From NCBI RefSeq assembly GCF_017744955.1, contig NZ_JAGIAG010000011.1, positions 62,001 through 126,000 on the forward strand: 64,000 nt of DNA. The letters are read 5' to 3'. Origin of the DNA: Dokdonella sp. GTDB lineage: Bacteria; Pseudomonadota; Gammaproteobacteria; Xanthomonadales; Rhodanobacteraceae. This document shows positions 27,401-37,100 of the stretch, in pieces (position 1 is the stretch's first letter; every line of letters starts with the position of its first letter). The position numbers were made by a program, and so were the translations under genes. The notes beneath the pieces are model-generated. The model ran no database searches, was not told the origin of the DNA, and was given only the letters and a program-made list of their open reading frames with translations.

Positions 27401-29821
27401 GTCGACGACGCTCGCGCCGATCGCGTCGGCCGGACCTGCGTTGCTCGCCACGATCGTGTAGGTGATCGGGCTGCCGGCGACGTAGGTCGCGCTGCCGTCG
27501 GTCTTGCTGATCGCCAGATCCGCGCTGAGGCCGGTGTTGGTGTAGGTGCAGACGATCGACGAATCCGTAGCGCCGACGGTCAGCGTGTCGCCGACCAGCG
27601 GATGGGCGTTTCCGGTACACGTCAGCGCGCTGCCGTAGCCGGCGGCGGTGCCCGCGGTGAACGTCTCCGCGAAGTCGATCACGTCGCCGTCGTACACGGT
27701 GATCGGCGTGGTGTCGGTCGTGGTCTGGTTCGAGCTCGCGACGACCGAGTCCATGCTGTCGATGAGGTTGCCGTCGATGCTGGCCTGCATCGAGACGGCG
27801 TCGCCGACCCGGGCGCCGACCCAGGTCTTCTGCAGCGTCAGCACCGCGGGATTGCACACGCTGTCGCCCGCGTCCTGGGTGGACGTCGCGCCGTAGAACG
27901 GCAGCGCCGTGTTGACGACGAGGGTCGACGGCAGCACGTCGGTCGAGGCCGTGGTGGGAATGGATTCCACCCGGTACAGCTCGCCCGCCGAACCGATCAG
28001 GTAGAGATCTCCACCGGACATGGCGGCGCCGAACGTGGAGCCGACCGTGCCGACCTGGAAGATCGCAAGATCCGGCGGTATGCGGTACACCGCGACCGAG
28101 CCGTCGAGCTGGGCGCCGAGGGCCAGGATGTCTCCGTCCGGCAGCGTCACGAAATCGCCGGCCGACACCACGTCCGTCGGGAAGCCGGCGCCGAACCGGG
28201 TGCTCGCTCCGGTCGTCGGGTTCACGAGGTAGATGTTGCTGGAGAGGTATGAGCCGGCCAGCAGCATGCCGTCGGCGCGTACGCTCAGCCCGTTGATGGC
28301 CGCGACGTCGTCGGTGGCCATGTCGCCGGTGATCTGGAAGCTGCTGATCACCGCGCCGGTGACCGGATTCACCCGGTCGATCGTTCGCCCTTCCGGCAGG
28401 TTCTGGGTGAATCGCACGCCGTAGAGAAGGCTGCCGTCACCCGTGAGGGCAATGTCGCCGTACGACTCGCTTAGCGGCGCCGAACCGAGTTCGGTGCCGT
28501 CGGTCGGATCCCACGCCTGCAGCATCAGTGGGTCTTCGCCCGTGTTCGTGTAGATCGGCACTTTCCGGCAGCCGGTTCCGACCGTCGACAGCACGGCGAG
28601 TGTCGCGTTGGCCGGCGGATTCAGGCCGATCGACGAGGTGATGTTGGCAGGCCCGTTGGCGTACAGGCCGAGCGCGGCGGCGGTCACCGGCACGGCGACG
28701 GTGCACGAGGCTGCGCCCGCGGCCAGCGATCCGCCGGTCAGGGTGACGCTGCTGCCGCCGGCCGCTGCCGTCAGCGTGCCGCCGCAGCTGTTGCCCGGCG
28801 CCGGCGTGGCGGCGATCGTCAGGCCCGCCGGCAGCGAGTCGGTGAAGGAGAATCCGCTCTTGGCGGCGCGCTCGTCGGTATTGGTGACCGTCAGGGTCAG
28901 CATCGAGGTGTCGCCGACGGCGACGACCGCCGGTGTGAACGTCTTGTCCAGCTGCGGCGTCGCGTCGTAGACGCGGATGTTGTCGAACGCGGCGTCGTTG
29001 CCGCTGCCGCTCCCCTGCGTGTTGCGCATCAGGACGCCGAGCGAGGTTCCCGTGAACGGATAGGACTGGTTGGTCGTGAAGCGCGCGGCGTTGATGTTGT
29101 CCACACCGTTGCCGCCGATCGCCTCGACCGGCCGGGTGGGCGTGCCGGCAGCGCACGGATTCAGCGTGCTGCCGACCGGAATCGGCGCGCCGGCGCCGGT
29201 GAAGATCGCGAACTGGAACGCCGGATGGGCGGCGAAGCAGCTGACCGCGGCGGCATCGACGCTGAAGGTGACGAAGCGCGTGGAGGGCGCCGAAAAGGGC
29301 ACTTCCACGGACGTTCGAAACTGGGTCAGGTTGGCGCCGGGATTGGCTTGCGTGAACGCGGCCACGGCGAGGTTCTGCCGCGCCTGCGCCTGCGTCATCC
29401 CGTCGACCTGACCCAGCGCCTGCGCCAGTTGGCGCACGTAGGCCCAGCCGCTGGTTCCGCATTCGGCGGGCGTGGCGCCGCCCGAATTGAACGACAGCAC
29501 CATGCCGTTGCACGCCGTGAGCCACGGCGCATCGGCGGTGTAGCTTTCGCCGGCGGGCTTGGGCGGAAGGTTCGGCGTGCTGCCGGTGCCGGGGATGTCC
29601 GGTGCATACGTCGTCAAACGTACCCAGGTCGCCGGATTGGAATTCTGGAAGTTCTCGATGAAGATCGGGGTGGCCGGTTGCGGCGTGCCCGGCGTTCCGG
29701 GAGTCGTGGCGCGAACCGGGCCTGCAGCGAGGACGGCCAGACAGACGACCGCGAAGGAAAACTCCCTGTGAAATCGAACCGGCTTCCGATAGGACGCCGT
29801 TCCTGCGAACTTCAAACGCAC
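21485..29821 (-). CDS. Giant secreted DUF11-repeat protein with IPTL-CTERM-like tail
   Basis: A predicted surface protein of 2778 aa. The GTG at 29821 has AGGGGGA just upstream and gives a signal peptide (FAVVCLAVLAAGPVRA, cleavage about residue 38). Order: an N-terminal domain with an FDNIRVYD ending (to about 270), a DUF7933-like domain, a six-blade-like propeller region (about 430-640), a linker, the first DUF11 repeat, a second propeller region of DUF6923 type (about 960-1130), then 13 more DUF11 repeats (each about 110-130 aa, opening ADLAVTKT or similar). The tail PVPVDARWMLMLMG...LRRRR has the Trp, TM helix and Arg cluster of IPTL-CTERM sorting signals. These proteins are usually exported and processed by an exosortase, which is not in this window. 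Probably an adhesin or surface-layer protein; no enzymatic motif seen. Confidence 0.85.
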   Translation of the reverse strand: MRLKFAGTASYRKPVRFHREFSFAVVCLAVLAAGPVRATTPGTPGTPQPATPIFIENFQNSNPATWVRLTTYAPDIPGTGSTPNLPPKPAGESYTADAPWLTACNGMVLSFNSGGATPAECGTSGWAYVRQLAQALGQVDGMTQAQARQNLAVAAFTQANPGANLTQFRTSVEVPFSAPSTRFVTFSVDAAAVSCFAAHPAFQFAIFTGAGAPIPVGSTLNPCAAGTPTRPVEAIGGNGVDNINAARFTTNQSYPFTGTSLGVLMRNTQGSGSGNDAAFDNIRVYDATPQLDKTFTPAVVAVGDTSMLTLTVTNTDERAAKSGFSFTDSLPAGLTIAATPAPGNSCGGTLTAAAGGSSVTLTGGSLAAGAASCTVAVPVTAAALGLYANGPANITSSIGLNPPANATLAVLSTVGTGCRKVPIYTNTGEDPLMLQAWDPTDGTELGSAPLSESYGDIALTGDGSLLYGVRFTQNLPEGRTIDRVNPVTGAVISSFQITGDMATDDVAAINGLSVRADGMLLAGSYLSSNIYLVNPTTGASTRFGAGFPTDVVSAGDFVTLPDGDILALGAQLDGSVAVYRIPPDLAIFQVGTVGSTFGAAMSGGDLYLIGSAGELYRVESIPTTASTDVLPSTLVVNTALPFYGATSTQDAGDSVCNPAVLTLQKTWVGARVGDAVSMQASIDGNLIDSMDSVVASSNQTTTDTTPITVYDGDVIDFAETFTAGTAAGYGSALTCTGNAHPLVGDTLTVGATDSSIVCTYTNTGLSADLAISKTDGSATYVAGSPITYTIVASNAGPADAIGASVVDTIPASIVNPTWTCTGAGGASCPASGAGSIGASVNIPVGGTATFVVTGTISASASGDLVNTATIAVPGGMTDPAPGNNSATDTDTAAGSPFVCDVSTIFVGQGSPTQLNAAVYGAGGAATFNPIGPASDWIYNAVAYRDADRFIYAITQARNAANPVGHLLRIDPTTGLTVDLGTITGPLATSGANIGAFDSSDNYWIAISAGTAIYRLDLTTHVATPVNLVPSQAINVSDFTYADGFLWGVTNSAQTLVRIDPATGNTSQFPIPFIPAGTYGAIWTFGNGNLGLSNNVSGVIYQIAVTNPSGTPTLTLVSSSPGPSSSNNDGTSCVAPPVDLGIVKTGPATVAPGGALSWNLVVTNHGPGTSSGFTVSDVVPAGVTGVASPTPGCTVAGNTVTCVGGTLASGGTFAITITGNAPNPFTAAVTNSATVTGNEQDPNSANDTSSATVAPQPPQLVVTKTATPNPFVVGQPGSYAITVQNAGTGPTTAPIAIADTLPSGVTFAGAAGTGWSCTGAPTLSCTFAGTLAAGASTTLTINVTVDAGATNADNSATASGGGDPACPAAARCTGTVVVPVSSIADLAITKTDGSAIYTPGNPITYTIVASNAGPSTAVGATVADTIPAAITGATWTAVYSAGASGPASGSGNINATVTIPAGGTATFTVTGTVGAGTTGSLSNTATVTAPSGTTDPVPGNNSATDTDAQGPQLTVTKSATPNPFLVGQPASYAITVTNSGGTPTSAPITIADTLPAGITLATFGGANWTCTGTTALSCTFGGTLAAGASTTLTLDVDVAASAANGDNTATASGGGDPGCPAATRCVGTVVVPVTRVADIALLKTVDNAAPNVGEQVTFTITATNHGPNDATGVAITDGLPFGLSLVSATPSVGTFDPASGLWTIGNLANGASQTLTLTVSVDVAGALTNHAVVSASDQPDPDTSNNSAAAAVNAEPSADIGVLKTVDDTVPNVGSDVTYTLTATNHGPSDATGVEITDHLPAGVSFVSAAPSQGSYDGASGVWVVGALADGASATLTITVHVDQAGSISNTATVTHEDQFDPNPTNNSSGTTINGQSADLAVTKTVDDAAPTVGDDVVFTITIHNNGPSDATSVVLTDQLPATLSFVSATPSQGSYAPATGLWSVGTLTAAGPTSTATLTITATVVDAGATTNTATVTGADQPDPNPANNSDSASLNGNPLADLRVTKSGSATVTPGDDVVYTIVVTNQGPSDAANVVVADATPAGLVFVSNAGACTTAYPCSIGTLANGASATITTTYSVPANYSGANPIVNTAIVSSDTPDPDPTNNQGSAQTGVGPGNADLAITKTGPAAIASGGAISYTLLIVNHGPSPANGASYSDVVPAGITGITATCAGEQGGAACVTPPTVTGNTVTGTVGTLPSSGSVLVTINGTAPQGPLTLSNMATVTPPSGVNDPDPSNNQDDVDTAVGTPMADLVVEKTGPAGATPGTQVTYTLTVTNNGPDDAVDATLDDPTPPGLSFVSATPPCAAGFPCDLGTLADGASAIVTVTFAVDAGATGDLVNTATAGSDTPDPDPSNNEDSVTIPVTPQANLAAVKTGPAIVGTGGAIGYTVVVTNAGPGNADGALFSDPVPVGVTAVAASCGSPTGGAVCGAVGVAGNTVTSTITALPAGGSVTFTIGGTAPANATRLTNTAGVEPPSGTVDPDPSDNQDSVDTDVVETPTAADLVVAKTGPAGVAAGSDAVYTIVVTNHGPDPAVNVVVADPTPNGLVFVSNAGACATAYPCAIGTLASGASATITTTYAVPAAYAGPNPIANTASASSDTPDPNASNNSDTAITPLAGTPAADLVVTKTGPASATAGQTISYSIQVANHGPDAVPDAVLDDPTPAGLEYVSSTAPCAGGFPCALPPLANGASVTFTVTYVVQQGYSGTISNVADAQSPTVPDPEPENNTSTVSTPVTGNPPASVRPVPVDARWMLMLMGVLLMLAGVPALRRRR

Positions 29822-30232
29822 GATTCCCCCTTCGCCTTGTGAGCGTCTTTGAATGTCAGCGGCACACGAACACTGCATCCCGGCCCTTTCAGACGAAGCG
29901 ACACGCTCGGGAACGCATCGAGTCGCGCGGAAGCGTCTGTTTTCCGGCGCGCCGTCGAACAAACCGGATCGCACAGGAAGCCTTCCCGCCCTTCGCGACG
30001 CGACCGCATCTCGACGGTCCGTTCGCCTCTTCACCCTTGGCCGATGCGCGTAGTTCGCAAAAGCGCGGCGAATCCGGACACGCTGGGCGGCGCGGCGGGA
30101 AGATTTCCCGTCGGCGACGGGTCCCGGCTGGTGCGCGGCGACGGATCGGCCTTCCGCAAAGCCGTCTACTGATCGCCGATCGGATGCTTTGCGAGCCGCT
30201 ACAATGACGCGAAGTAGACTTTGGAACTCTGC
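29822..30232. other. Divergent intergenic region between giant DUF11 gene and ECF sigma gene
   Basis: This 411-bp region separates the minus-strand DUF11 gene from the plus-strand sigma factor gene. It must hold both promoters. I could not identify convincing -35/-10 pairs. Several overlapping open frames run through it on both strands but have no ribosome sites or recognisable products. Confidence 0.5.
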
Positions 30233-30832
30233 ATGTCCCGAGCCGGTGACTCAGCCGACGACGTCGTCCTCGATAGGTTGCGGGAGACCCTGGACAGCGC
30301 GATGCGCGACCGGTCCCACAGCCTGGCCTCGATGATGACGCAGGCTTACCGGAACCTGCTGCGCGTGGCGCACGCGCAGCGCCACGCCTTCGGCGCGAGC
30401 CCCACCCTGTCGACGACGGCGCTGGTCCACGAGGTCTATCTCAAGCTGCAGGAATCGCCGGACCTGGTGGTCTCGGACATCAACCACTTCCACTACCTGG
30501 CCACGCGCGCGATGCGCTTCGTGCTCACCGACCATGCGCGCAGGAAGCTCGCGCGCAAGCGCGGCAGCGCCGTGCCGATGGAATCGCTGGACGATCACGC
30601 CGCCCCGGACCTCGACGGACGCCACGCCGAGCAGGTGCTGGAGATCAACGAAGTCATCGATCAGCTCGCGCAGATCTTTCCGCGCATGGCGCAGATCGTC
30701 TCGCTGCGGTTCTACGTGGGATTGGGCGACGCGGAAATCGGAGAGGCGCTGGGCATCGACGAGCGGACCGTGCGGCGCGACTGGATCAAGGCCAGGGGCT
30801 GGATGATCGGCCGCCTGCGCGAGGCCGATTGA
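30233..30832 (+). CDS. ECF sigma factor (TIGR02999 / ECF43-like)
   Basis: A 199-aa extracytoplasmic-function sigma factor. Region 2 is LLRVAHAQRHAFGASPTLSTTALVHEVYLKL through FHYLATRAMRFVLTDHARRK (about 40-110), typical of the TIGR02999 group, and region 4 is MAQIVSLRFYVGLGDAEIGEALGIDERTVRRDWIKAR (about 150-190). No anti-sigma factor gene is adjacent; instead a transmembrane Ser/Thr kinase gene follows 340 bp downstream. In this group (ECF43, e.g. the EcfK-PknS pair described in Xanthomonas citri) activity is switched on by phosphorylation. The ATG at 30233 is chosen; no strong ribosome site is visible. Likely targets are unknown, but giant surface-protein genes flank it. Confidence 0.9.
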   Translation: MSRAGDSADDVVLDRLRETLDSAMRDRSHSLASMMTQAYRNLLRVAHAQRHAFGASPTLSTTALVHEVYLKLQESPDLVVSDINHFHYLATRAMRFVLTDHARRKLARKRGSAVPMESLDDHAAPDLDGRHAEQVLEINEVIDQLAQIFPRMAQIVSLRFYVGLGDAEIGEALGIDERTVRRDWIKARGWMIGRLREAD

Positions 30833-31172
30833 CGCCGGGCGGACACGTCCGGCGTCACGAACGGCGGCATCAGGGGCCGTCGGCATGTCCAGGGGGACTT
30901 GCCGGCATGGAGGCGACACAAGCGAGCAGCGCAAGAACGCCGGCGGAAGGCGTCGTCTCGGCAAAGGCAGCGGCAGCGCCTGCGATCGGAATCGCGCCGC
31001 AGCCCTGATGACGCAAGGCGCGTCGGACGGAACCGGAAACAACGAATGAAGGCTCCCGCGCCCGCTCGCGCGCACGGACCGGACGTCTTCTCACTGGCGG
31101 GCGATGCCCGCCTTTCGCACCGAATTTCGATATTCCCTCGGCTTCTCTCCGATCCAACCACCGATTTCCCTC
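30833..31172 (+). other. Gap between sigma factor and kinase genes
   Basis: This 340-bp region has no recognisable gene on either strand. It may carry a separate promoter for the kinase gene; no clear terminator or consensus promoter was seen. Confidence 0.45.
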
Positions 31173-33878
31173 ATGTCGACGTCCCATTCCTCCCTCGATT
31201 GGCACCTGCTCGAAACGCAACTCGACGCGATCCTGGATCTGCCGCTGGAGCTGCGTGCGGTGCGTCTGGCCGAACTGCTCGACAAGGACGAATCCGCCCA
31301 TGCCCACGCGCTGCGCCAATGGCTGGCGGACATCGAGCAGGCGGAACGCGATCCGTTGGCGCACACGCACGACGGCGAGCGCGTCGGCCCCTGGCGCGCC
31401 ATGCACCGGCTCGGCCGTGGCGGCATGGGCGACGTGTGGATGGCCGAGCGCAGCGACGGCACCTACGAAAAGCGCGTCGCGATCAAGTTCCTCTACGGCG
31501 ACACGCCGAAGTTGCGCGCGCGGCTGGAAATGGAGCGCCACCTGCTCGCGCAGCTGCAGCATCCCAACATCCCCCGCCTCATCGACGGCGGCGTGACCGC
31601 GGGCGGCCAGCCCTATCTCGTCACCGATTTCGTCGAGGGCATGTCGCTGGACCTGTGGAACCTGACCCCGCAGGCGGCGGATTTCGATACGCGCATCCGC
31701 CTCTTCCGCCAGGTCGCCGCCGCCGTGGCGCACGCGCACGAGCACTCGGTCGCGCATCGCGACCTCAAGCCGAACAATGTGCTGGTCGACCGCGAAGACT
31801 GCGCGCACCTGCTCGACTTCGGCGTCGCGCGCCTGCTCAACGAAGAGCGCCGGGCCGACACCATGCAGCCGCTGACGCTCGAATACGCCTCGCCCGAGCA
31901 GGTCCGCAACGGCAAGGCCAGCGTGCGTACCGACATCTACGGCCTCGGCGCGCTGTTCTACTTCCTCGTCGCGAGGAAGCCGCCGTTCGACTTCCACGAC
32001 CTGCCGATCGCCGCCTGCGTGAAGCGCATCAGCGAAGACACCCCGGCACGACCGAGCATGGCGGGTGACGTCCCGAACCTGCCGCGCGCATTGGCCGCCG
32101 ATCTCGACGCGATCGCGCTGAAGGCCCTGGCGAAGTCGCCGGACGACCGCTACGCCAACGTCGAGGACATGCTGCGCGATCTCGACGATGCGTTCGCGCA
32201 TCGCCCCATCGAAGCGCGCAAACTCGACGGCGGCGTGTATCGCGCGCGGCGCTTCGTCCGCCGCAACGCGCTGGCACTCGGCGTTTCCGCCGCGATCGGC
32301 CTCAGCCTGGCGACGGGCATGGTGCTGGCGCTGTGGCAGGCGCACCTCGCATCCGAGCAGCGCGACGTCGCACAGGCGGCGCGCGCGGTCGCGGAAACCG
32401 AGCGGACCAACGCGCGGACGCAAGCGGCGCGTTCGGACATGACCGTCGACTTCCTGCTCTCGGTGCTCGGGTCGGCCGCGCCGAACAACCAGGCGATCAA
32501 GATCGACGATCTGCTGGCGCTGGCGGCGCAACGCGTCACCCAGGCCGCGGAGAGCCACCCCGAACTCTATCCCCGACTGTTCGACACGCTCATGCAAGCC
32601 TACGAACAGCGCGGCAACGCGCGAGCGCTCGAACCGCTCCTGCTGGCCCTGCTCACCGATCCGAAGAAGAACCTGCCGCCCGCCGTCAACGCCGAACTCT
32701 CCTGTTCGCTCGCCGATCTGGAATGGACGATCCAGAACTGGAACGAGGCGCGCCGTTGGGCCGAGACCGGCCTGCAGCAGACCGCAGCGCTCGCACCGGA
32801 GCAGGCGCGCGACATTCAGGCGGGCTGCCGGCGCATATTGGCCGAGTCGCAGTTGCTGTCGGGCAAGCTCGATCAGACATTGAAGTTCTATCGCGAGGCG
32901 GTCGTCGCACTGGGCGACCCACCGCACGACACGCGCAAGAACGCGCAGCTCCTCGGCACCTATGGAGTGAAGCTCGCCATGGCCGACGATCTGGTCGAAG
33001 CGCGCGCCCAATTCCGCAAATCGATCGACATGTACACGCGTCTCGGGCGCGAGAACAGCGCAGACGCCCTGGCGACTCTGGGCCAGATGGCGTATTGCAC
33101 CGCCCGCGTCGGCCTGGTGGTCCAGGGACTCGACGAAATGCAGCGCAACATCGAGCTGAACCTGAGAGCCACCGGTCCCACCGCCGACATCGCGATGATG
33201 ATGTACGGCCAGGCGCAGATCACGTTGGACTTGTCGCGACCGCAGGAAGCGGCGGCCCTGCTGGAGCGGTCGCAGACGATGGTGCGCGACTTCGCGCCCG
33301 AGCAGACGAAGCGCTTTCGCGTCCAATGGGCCGCTCTGGGCGTCCGCATCGCGACGCTTTCCGGCGACGAGCGCTTGCGGGAGGCGAAGATCGCCGAAAC
33401 GCGCGAGGCGCTCGACGACCTGAAGCTGCCGCCGGAAGCTCGCCTGCGAAGCGCGCTGCGAGAAGCGGAAATCGCCAGCGCAACCCTCATCAAGGCGGCC
33501 AGTCCCGAGGAGACCTTCGACCGATTCGAGCACGCGGAGGGAGAGCTGCGCGCGATGGGAAGCGGATCGAAATCGGCCCTGGCCCGGGTCATGCTGGGTG
33601 GTGCCGAGGCTGCGCTGGATATCGGCCGGGACGATCTGGCCGGAAAGAAGGTTGCGCAGGCGCGCGAGATCTTCGGCAATTCGGTCGATCCCGAGAGCTG
33701 GCAGCTGGGTGTTTACGATGCCGTCGCCGCCGTCGTCGACTGGCGCGCGGGCAAGGACCGGCCACTCGCGCGCGCCGGCCTCGAACGTGCCCTGGCGCGC
33801 ATGCAGGCGGCACTCGGTGCGGATCATCCGCGCGTCGCTCGCTGGCGAGACCGCCTGCGCAGCCTCGATGCGTCATGA
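31173..33878 (+). CDS. Transmembrane Ser/Thr protein kinase with TPR-like sensor region (PknS-like)
   Basis: A 901-aa Hanks-type kinase. The glycine loop is LGRGGMGDVW (about residue 80), the VAIKF lysine is Lys105, the catalytic loop is HRDLKPNN (Asp197), the DFG is DFGVA (Asp215), and the activation segment ends in YASPEQV. One TM helix (about 364-386, LALGVSAAIGLSLATGMVLALW) separates the cytoplasmic kinase from a C-terminal helical region of about 500 residues with TPR-like pairs, probably periplasmic. The start at 31173 (MSTSHSSLDW) is the first sensible methionine. Kinases of this architecture next to ECF43 sigma factors phosphorylate and activate the sigma factor; that pairing is inferred here from gene order. 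Confidence 0.92.
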   Translation: MSTSHSSLDWHLLETQLDAILDLPLELRAVRLAELLDKDESAHAHALRQWLADIEQAERDPLAHTHDGERVGPWRAMHRLGRGGMGDVWMAERSDGTYEKRVAIKFLYGDTPKLRARLEMERHLLAQLQHPNIPRLIDGGVTAGGQPYLVTDFVEGMSLDLWNLTPQAADFDTRIRLFRQVAAAVAHAHEHSVAHRDLKPNNVLVDREDCAHLLDFGVARLLNEERRADTMQPLTLEYASPEQVRNGKASVRTDIYGLGALFYFLVARKPPFDFHDLPIAACVKRISEDTPARPSMAGDVPNLPRALAADLDAIALKALAKSPDDRYANVEDMLRDLDDAFAHRPIEARKLDGGVYRARRFVRRNALALGVSAAIGLSLATGMVLALWQAHLASEQRDVAQAARAVAETERTNARTQAARSDMTVDFLLSVLGSAAPNNQAIKIDDLLALAAQRVTQAAESHPELYPRLFDTLMQAYEQRGNARALEPLLLALLTDPKKNLPPAVNAELSCSLADLEWTIQNWNEARRWAETGLQQTAALAPEQARDIQAGCRRILAESQLLSGKLDQTLKFYREAVVALGDPPHDTRKNAQLLGTYGVKLAMADDLVEARAQFRKSIDMYTRLGRENSADALATLGQMAYCTARVGLVVQGLDEMQRNIELNLRATGPTADIAMMMYGQAQITLDLSRPQEAAALLERSQTMVRDFAPEQTKRFRVQWAALGVRIATLSGDERLREAKIAETREALDDLKLPPEARLRSALREAEIASATLIKAASPEETFDRFEHAEGELRAMGSGSKSALARVMLGGAEAALDIGRDDLAGKKVAQAREIFGNSVDPESWQLGVYDAVAAVVDWRAGKDRPLARAGLERALARMQAALGADHPRVARWRDRLRSLDAS

Positions 33879-34073
33879 CGGCAGCTGCTCGCCGGATGCA
33901 CCTTCCGCTGGCTCCGCTCACCCGGCCGGCGGCGTGATCGCAGCGTGCGGCATCGAGGGCGGATGCCGCGACTGAATCACTGAGCTCCGCTGCCGGAGGT
34001 TTCGCGTTTCCCGCACGGCACCCGCGCCGGCCGGAGACGCGCGGCGAATCGCAGCCGCCGCGCTCCGTTCGCG

Positions 34074-34100
34074 GCGCGCGACCCGATACGGATCGCGCGC
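34074..34100 (-). terminator. Hairpin downstream of the DUF11 operon
   Basis: A perfect 8-bp stem gcgcgcga / tcgcgcgc with an 11-nt loop that can pair further (cc/gg) lies 17 bp after the stop of the last operon gene. No T-tract follows on the minus strand. The rest of the 33879-34116 gap shows nothing else. Confidence 0.45.
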
Positions 34101-34116
34101 CTGTCGCTTCCTGCCG

Positions 34117-37100
34117 TCAGGACCGGCGCCGGCGCCAGGCCAGGCCGAACAGGCTGAGCGCGATCAGCAGCTGCGCCCAGACGTGCACGGTCGGCACCGG
34201 TAGCGGCGCCTGCGGCTGTACGACCGTACCGATCGCCGTCGCCGGACACGGCGGCGTCGTGCCGTCCGCGCAGGTGGCGATGCCGCCCGGCGTCACCGTC
34301 GCGGTGTTGTTCACCGTCGCCGGCGGATTCGCCGACAGCGTGGCGCTCACCGTGTAGACCACGCTCGCGCCGATCGGGAAGCTCGCGATCTGCTCGGTGA
34401 TGGCGCCGCTGCCGCTGGCGTTCGGGCAGACCACGCCGGTCGCCGCGCAGGTCCAGGCGTAGGCGTCGATGCCGGCCGGAATCGGATCGCTGACGACGAC
34501 GTCGCTCGCATCGGCGGTGCCGACGTTGCGCACCGTGATCGTGTAGACCACCGTGCCGCCCGGCTGCAGCACCGCGCTGCTCGCCGTCTTGGTGATCGAC
34601 AGCTGCGGCACGCCGGTCTGCGGCGGCACCTCGATGTCGACGCAGCTCGGCGGCCGTCCCTTGTCGTTGCAGTTCGGCGGCGTCGTGCCGGTCTGGTAGG
34701 CGACGTTGCCGATCAGCGACACGCCGGCCGGCAGCGGGTCGTTCACTTGCACGACCAGGGTCAGGCTCAGCGTGCCGTTCGCCGGCACCGTGAGGCCGCT
34801 CCAGTTCACCACGCCGGCCACGTGCACGCCGCCGTTGTCGGCCGAGACGAAGCGCGTGTTGGCGTCGAGCGGATCGGTGACGGCGTAGTCGGTCACCGCG
34901 CTGCCGCCGGTGTTGGTCAGCGCGATCGTGTAGGTCAGCTGCTCGCCGGGCTGGGCCAGGCCGTCGCCGCTCGCGTCGGCGACCGACTTCACGATCGTCA
35001 CCGCACCCGCGGTCGGCGTGACCACGCACTGCCCGCCGGCCGGCGGGCACGACGGCGGCGTGGTGCCGGTCTCGTAGGCGACGTTGCCGATCTGCGTCAC
35101 GCCGGCCGGGATCGGATCGACCACCTGCACGACGACGGTCAGGCTCAGCGTGCCGTTCGCCGGAATGGCCAGGCCGCTCCAGTTCACCACGCCGGCCGCG
35201 AACGCGCCGCCGTCGCTGGCGCTGACGAAGAGCGTGTTCGGATCGAGGCGATCGCTGACGGCGTAGCCGCTCACCGCGCTGCCGCCGGTGTTGGTCAACG
35301 TGATCGTGTAGGTCAACTGCTCGCCCGGCTCGGCCACGCCGCCCAGGCTGCCGCTCTCGCCGCTCAGCGTCTTGGCGATGACCACCGCGCCTTCGGTCGG
35401 AATCACCACGCACTGCCCGCCGGCGGGCGGACAGGTCGGCGGCGTCGTGCCGGTCTCGTACGCGACGTTGGCGATCTGCTCGACACCGGCCGGCAGCGGA
35501 TCGGCCACCTGCACGACGACGGTCAGCACCAGCGAACCGTTCGCCGGCACGGTCAAGTTGCTCCAGGTGACGACGCCGGCCGCGTGCACGCCGCCGTTGT
35601 CGGCCGACACGAAGCCCGTGTTCGGATCGAGCGCGTCGGTCACGCCGTAGCCGGTCGCATCGCTGCCGCCGGTGTTGCTCAGTGTGATCGTGTAGGTCAA
35701 CTGCTCGCCCGGTTCGGCCACGCCCGGCAGCGCGCCGCTCTCGCCGGCGAGCGCCTTGACGATCGTCACCACCGACGGCGTCGGCGTGCTCGTGCAGTTC
35801 GGCGGCTGCGGCGTCGTGCTGCAATCGGGCGGACCGATGCTCGGATCGTAGGCGACGTTGCCGATCTGCGTGACGCCGGCCGGGATCGGATCGGCCACGC
35901 GCACCGTCACCGTCAGCGCGAGGCTGCCGCCGGCCGGTACGCTCAGGCCGGTCCACTGCACGTTGCCGCCGACCAGGGTGCCGCCGTTGTCGGCCGACAC
36001 GAACGTCACGTTCGGGTCGAGACGATCGGTGATGCTCTGGTCGAGAGCGTCGCTCGAACCGCTGTTGCTCAGCGTGATCGTGTAGGTCAGCTGCTCGCCC
36101 GCTTCGGCGACGCCGGCCGCGCTGCCGCTCTCGCCGGTCAGCGCCTTGGCGATCGCCAGCAGCGGCGTGCCGGTGCAGGTGCGCGCGTCGCCGGCGGCGC
36201 TGCCGCCCAGCGCGGCGGTATTGCGCAGGCCGCCGTTCGGGTTGGCGCAGTCGTCGGCCAGGTCCGCGTCGGTCAGCGTGAACGTCACCGTGTAGGTGTA
36301 GCTCTCGCTGCCGGCCGCGGCGATCGTCTCGGCAGTGACGATGCTGCCGCCACTCGTGCCGAGCGTGCCGAGCGCGGTCGCCAGCGGATCGGGGCCGGCG
36401 TGCGTGACGGCGCTGACGGCGTCGATCGTGGCGCCGGCGAACGCGAACGCGTCGGCGAGATCGTAGCTGCCCTCCGCGCCGCCGCCGTTGTCGACGGCGA
36501 CGGTGTAGACGATCGCGTACTGGTTCGGCGTGCCGGTCGGCGTCGGACCGCTCGCCGACTTGGTCACCGTCACGTCCGGCACGTCGCTGCAGGTCTCGAC
36601 CTGGCCGGCCGAGCTGCCGCCGAGCGCGGCGTGGTTCTTCAGGCCGCCGCCGTTCGCGCAGGTGCCGATCGCGGCGACGTCGTCGATCGTGAAGACCACG
36701 CTGTAGGTGTAGTTCTCGTCCGCACCGGCGGCGATCGACTCGCCCGTGACGATCGTGCCGCCGGCCGCGCCGAGCGTGCCGAGCGCGGTCGCCAGCGGAT
36801 CGCTGCCGCCGTGCTGCACGGCACCGACCGAGACCACGTTGACGCCGGCGAAGGTGAACGTGTCGGCGAGGTCGTAGTTGCCCGGCAGCGTACCGTTGTT
36901 CTGCACGTTGACCAGATACGTCAGGCGGTACTCGTTCGGATTGCCGGTCGGCGTCGGACCGCTGGCGCTCTTGCCGATCACTACCGCCGGCGCGCCGGTG
37001 CAGGTGGTCGACTCGCCGGCGAGCGAACCGCCGAGCTGCGCGCGGTTGCGCAGGCCGCCGGACGGATTGGCGCAGTCCTGCGCCGTCGCCGGATCGGTGA

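Noticed and set aside
21425..28252. A 2275-codon open frame on the plus strand opposite the first giant DUF11 gene.
   Set aside because: It is arginine- and glycine-rich low-complexity sequence produced by the high GC content of the opposite strand; no ribosome site or domain.
30899..32068. A 389-codon plus-strand frame overlapping the kinase start.
   Set aside because: Out-of-frame with the clear kinase motifs and arginine-rich.
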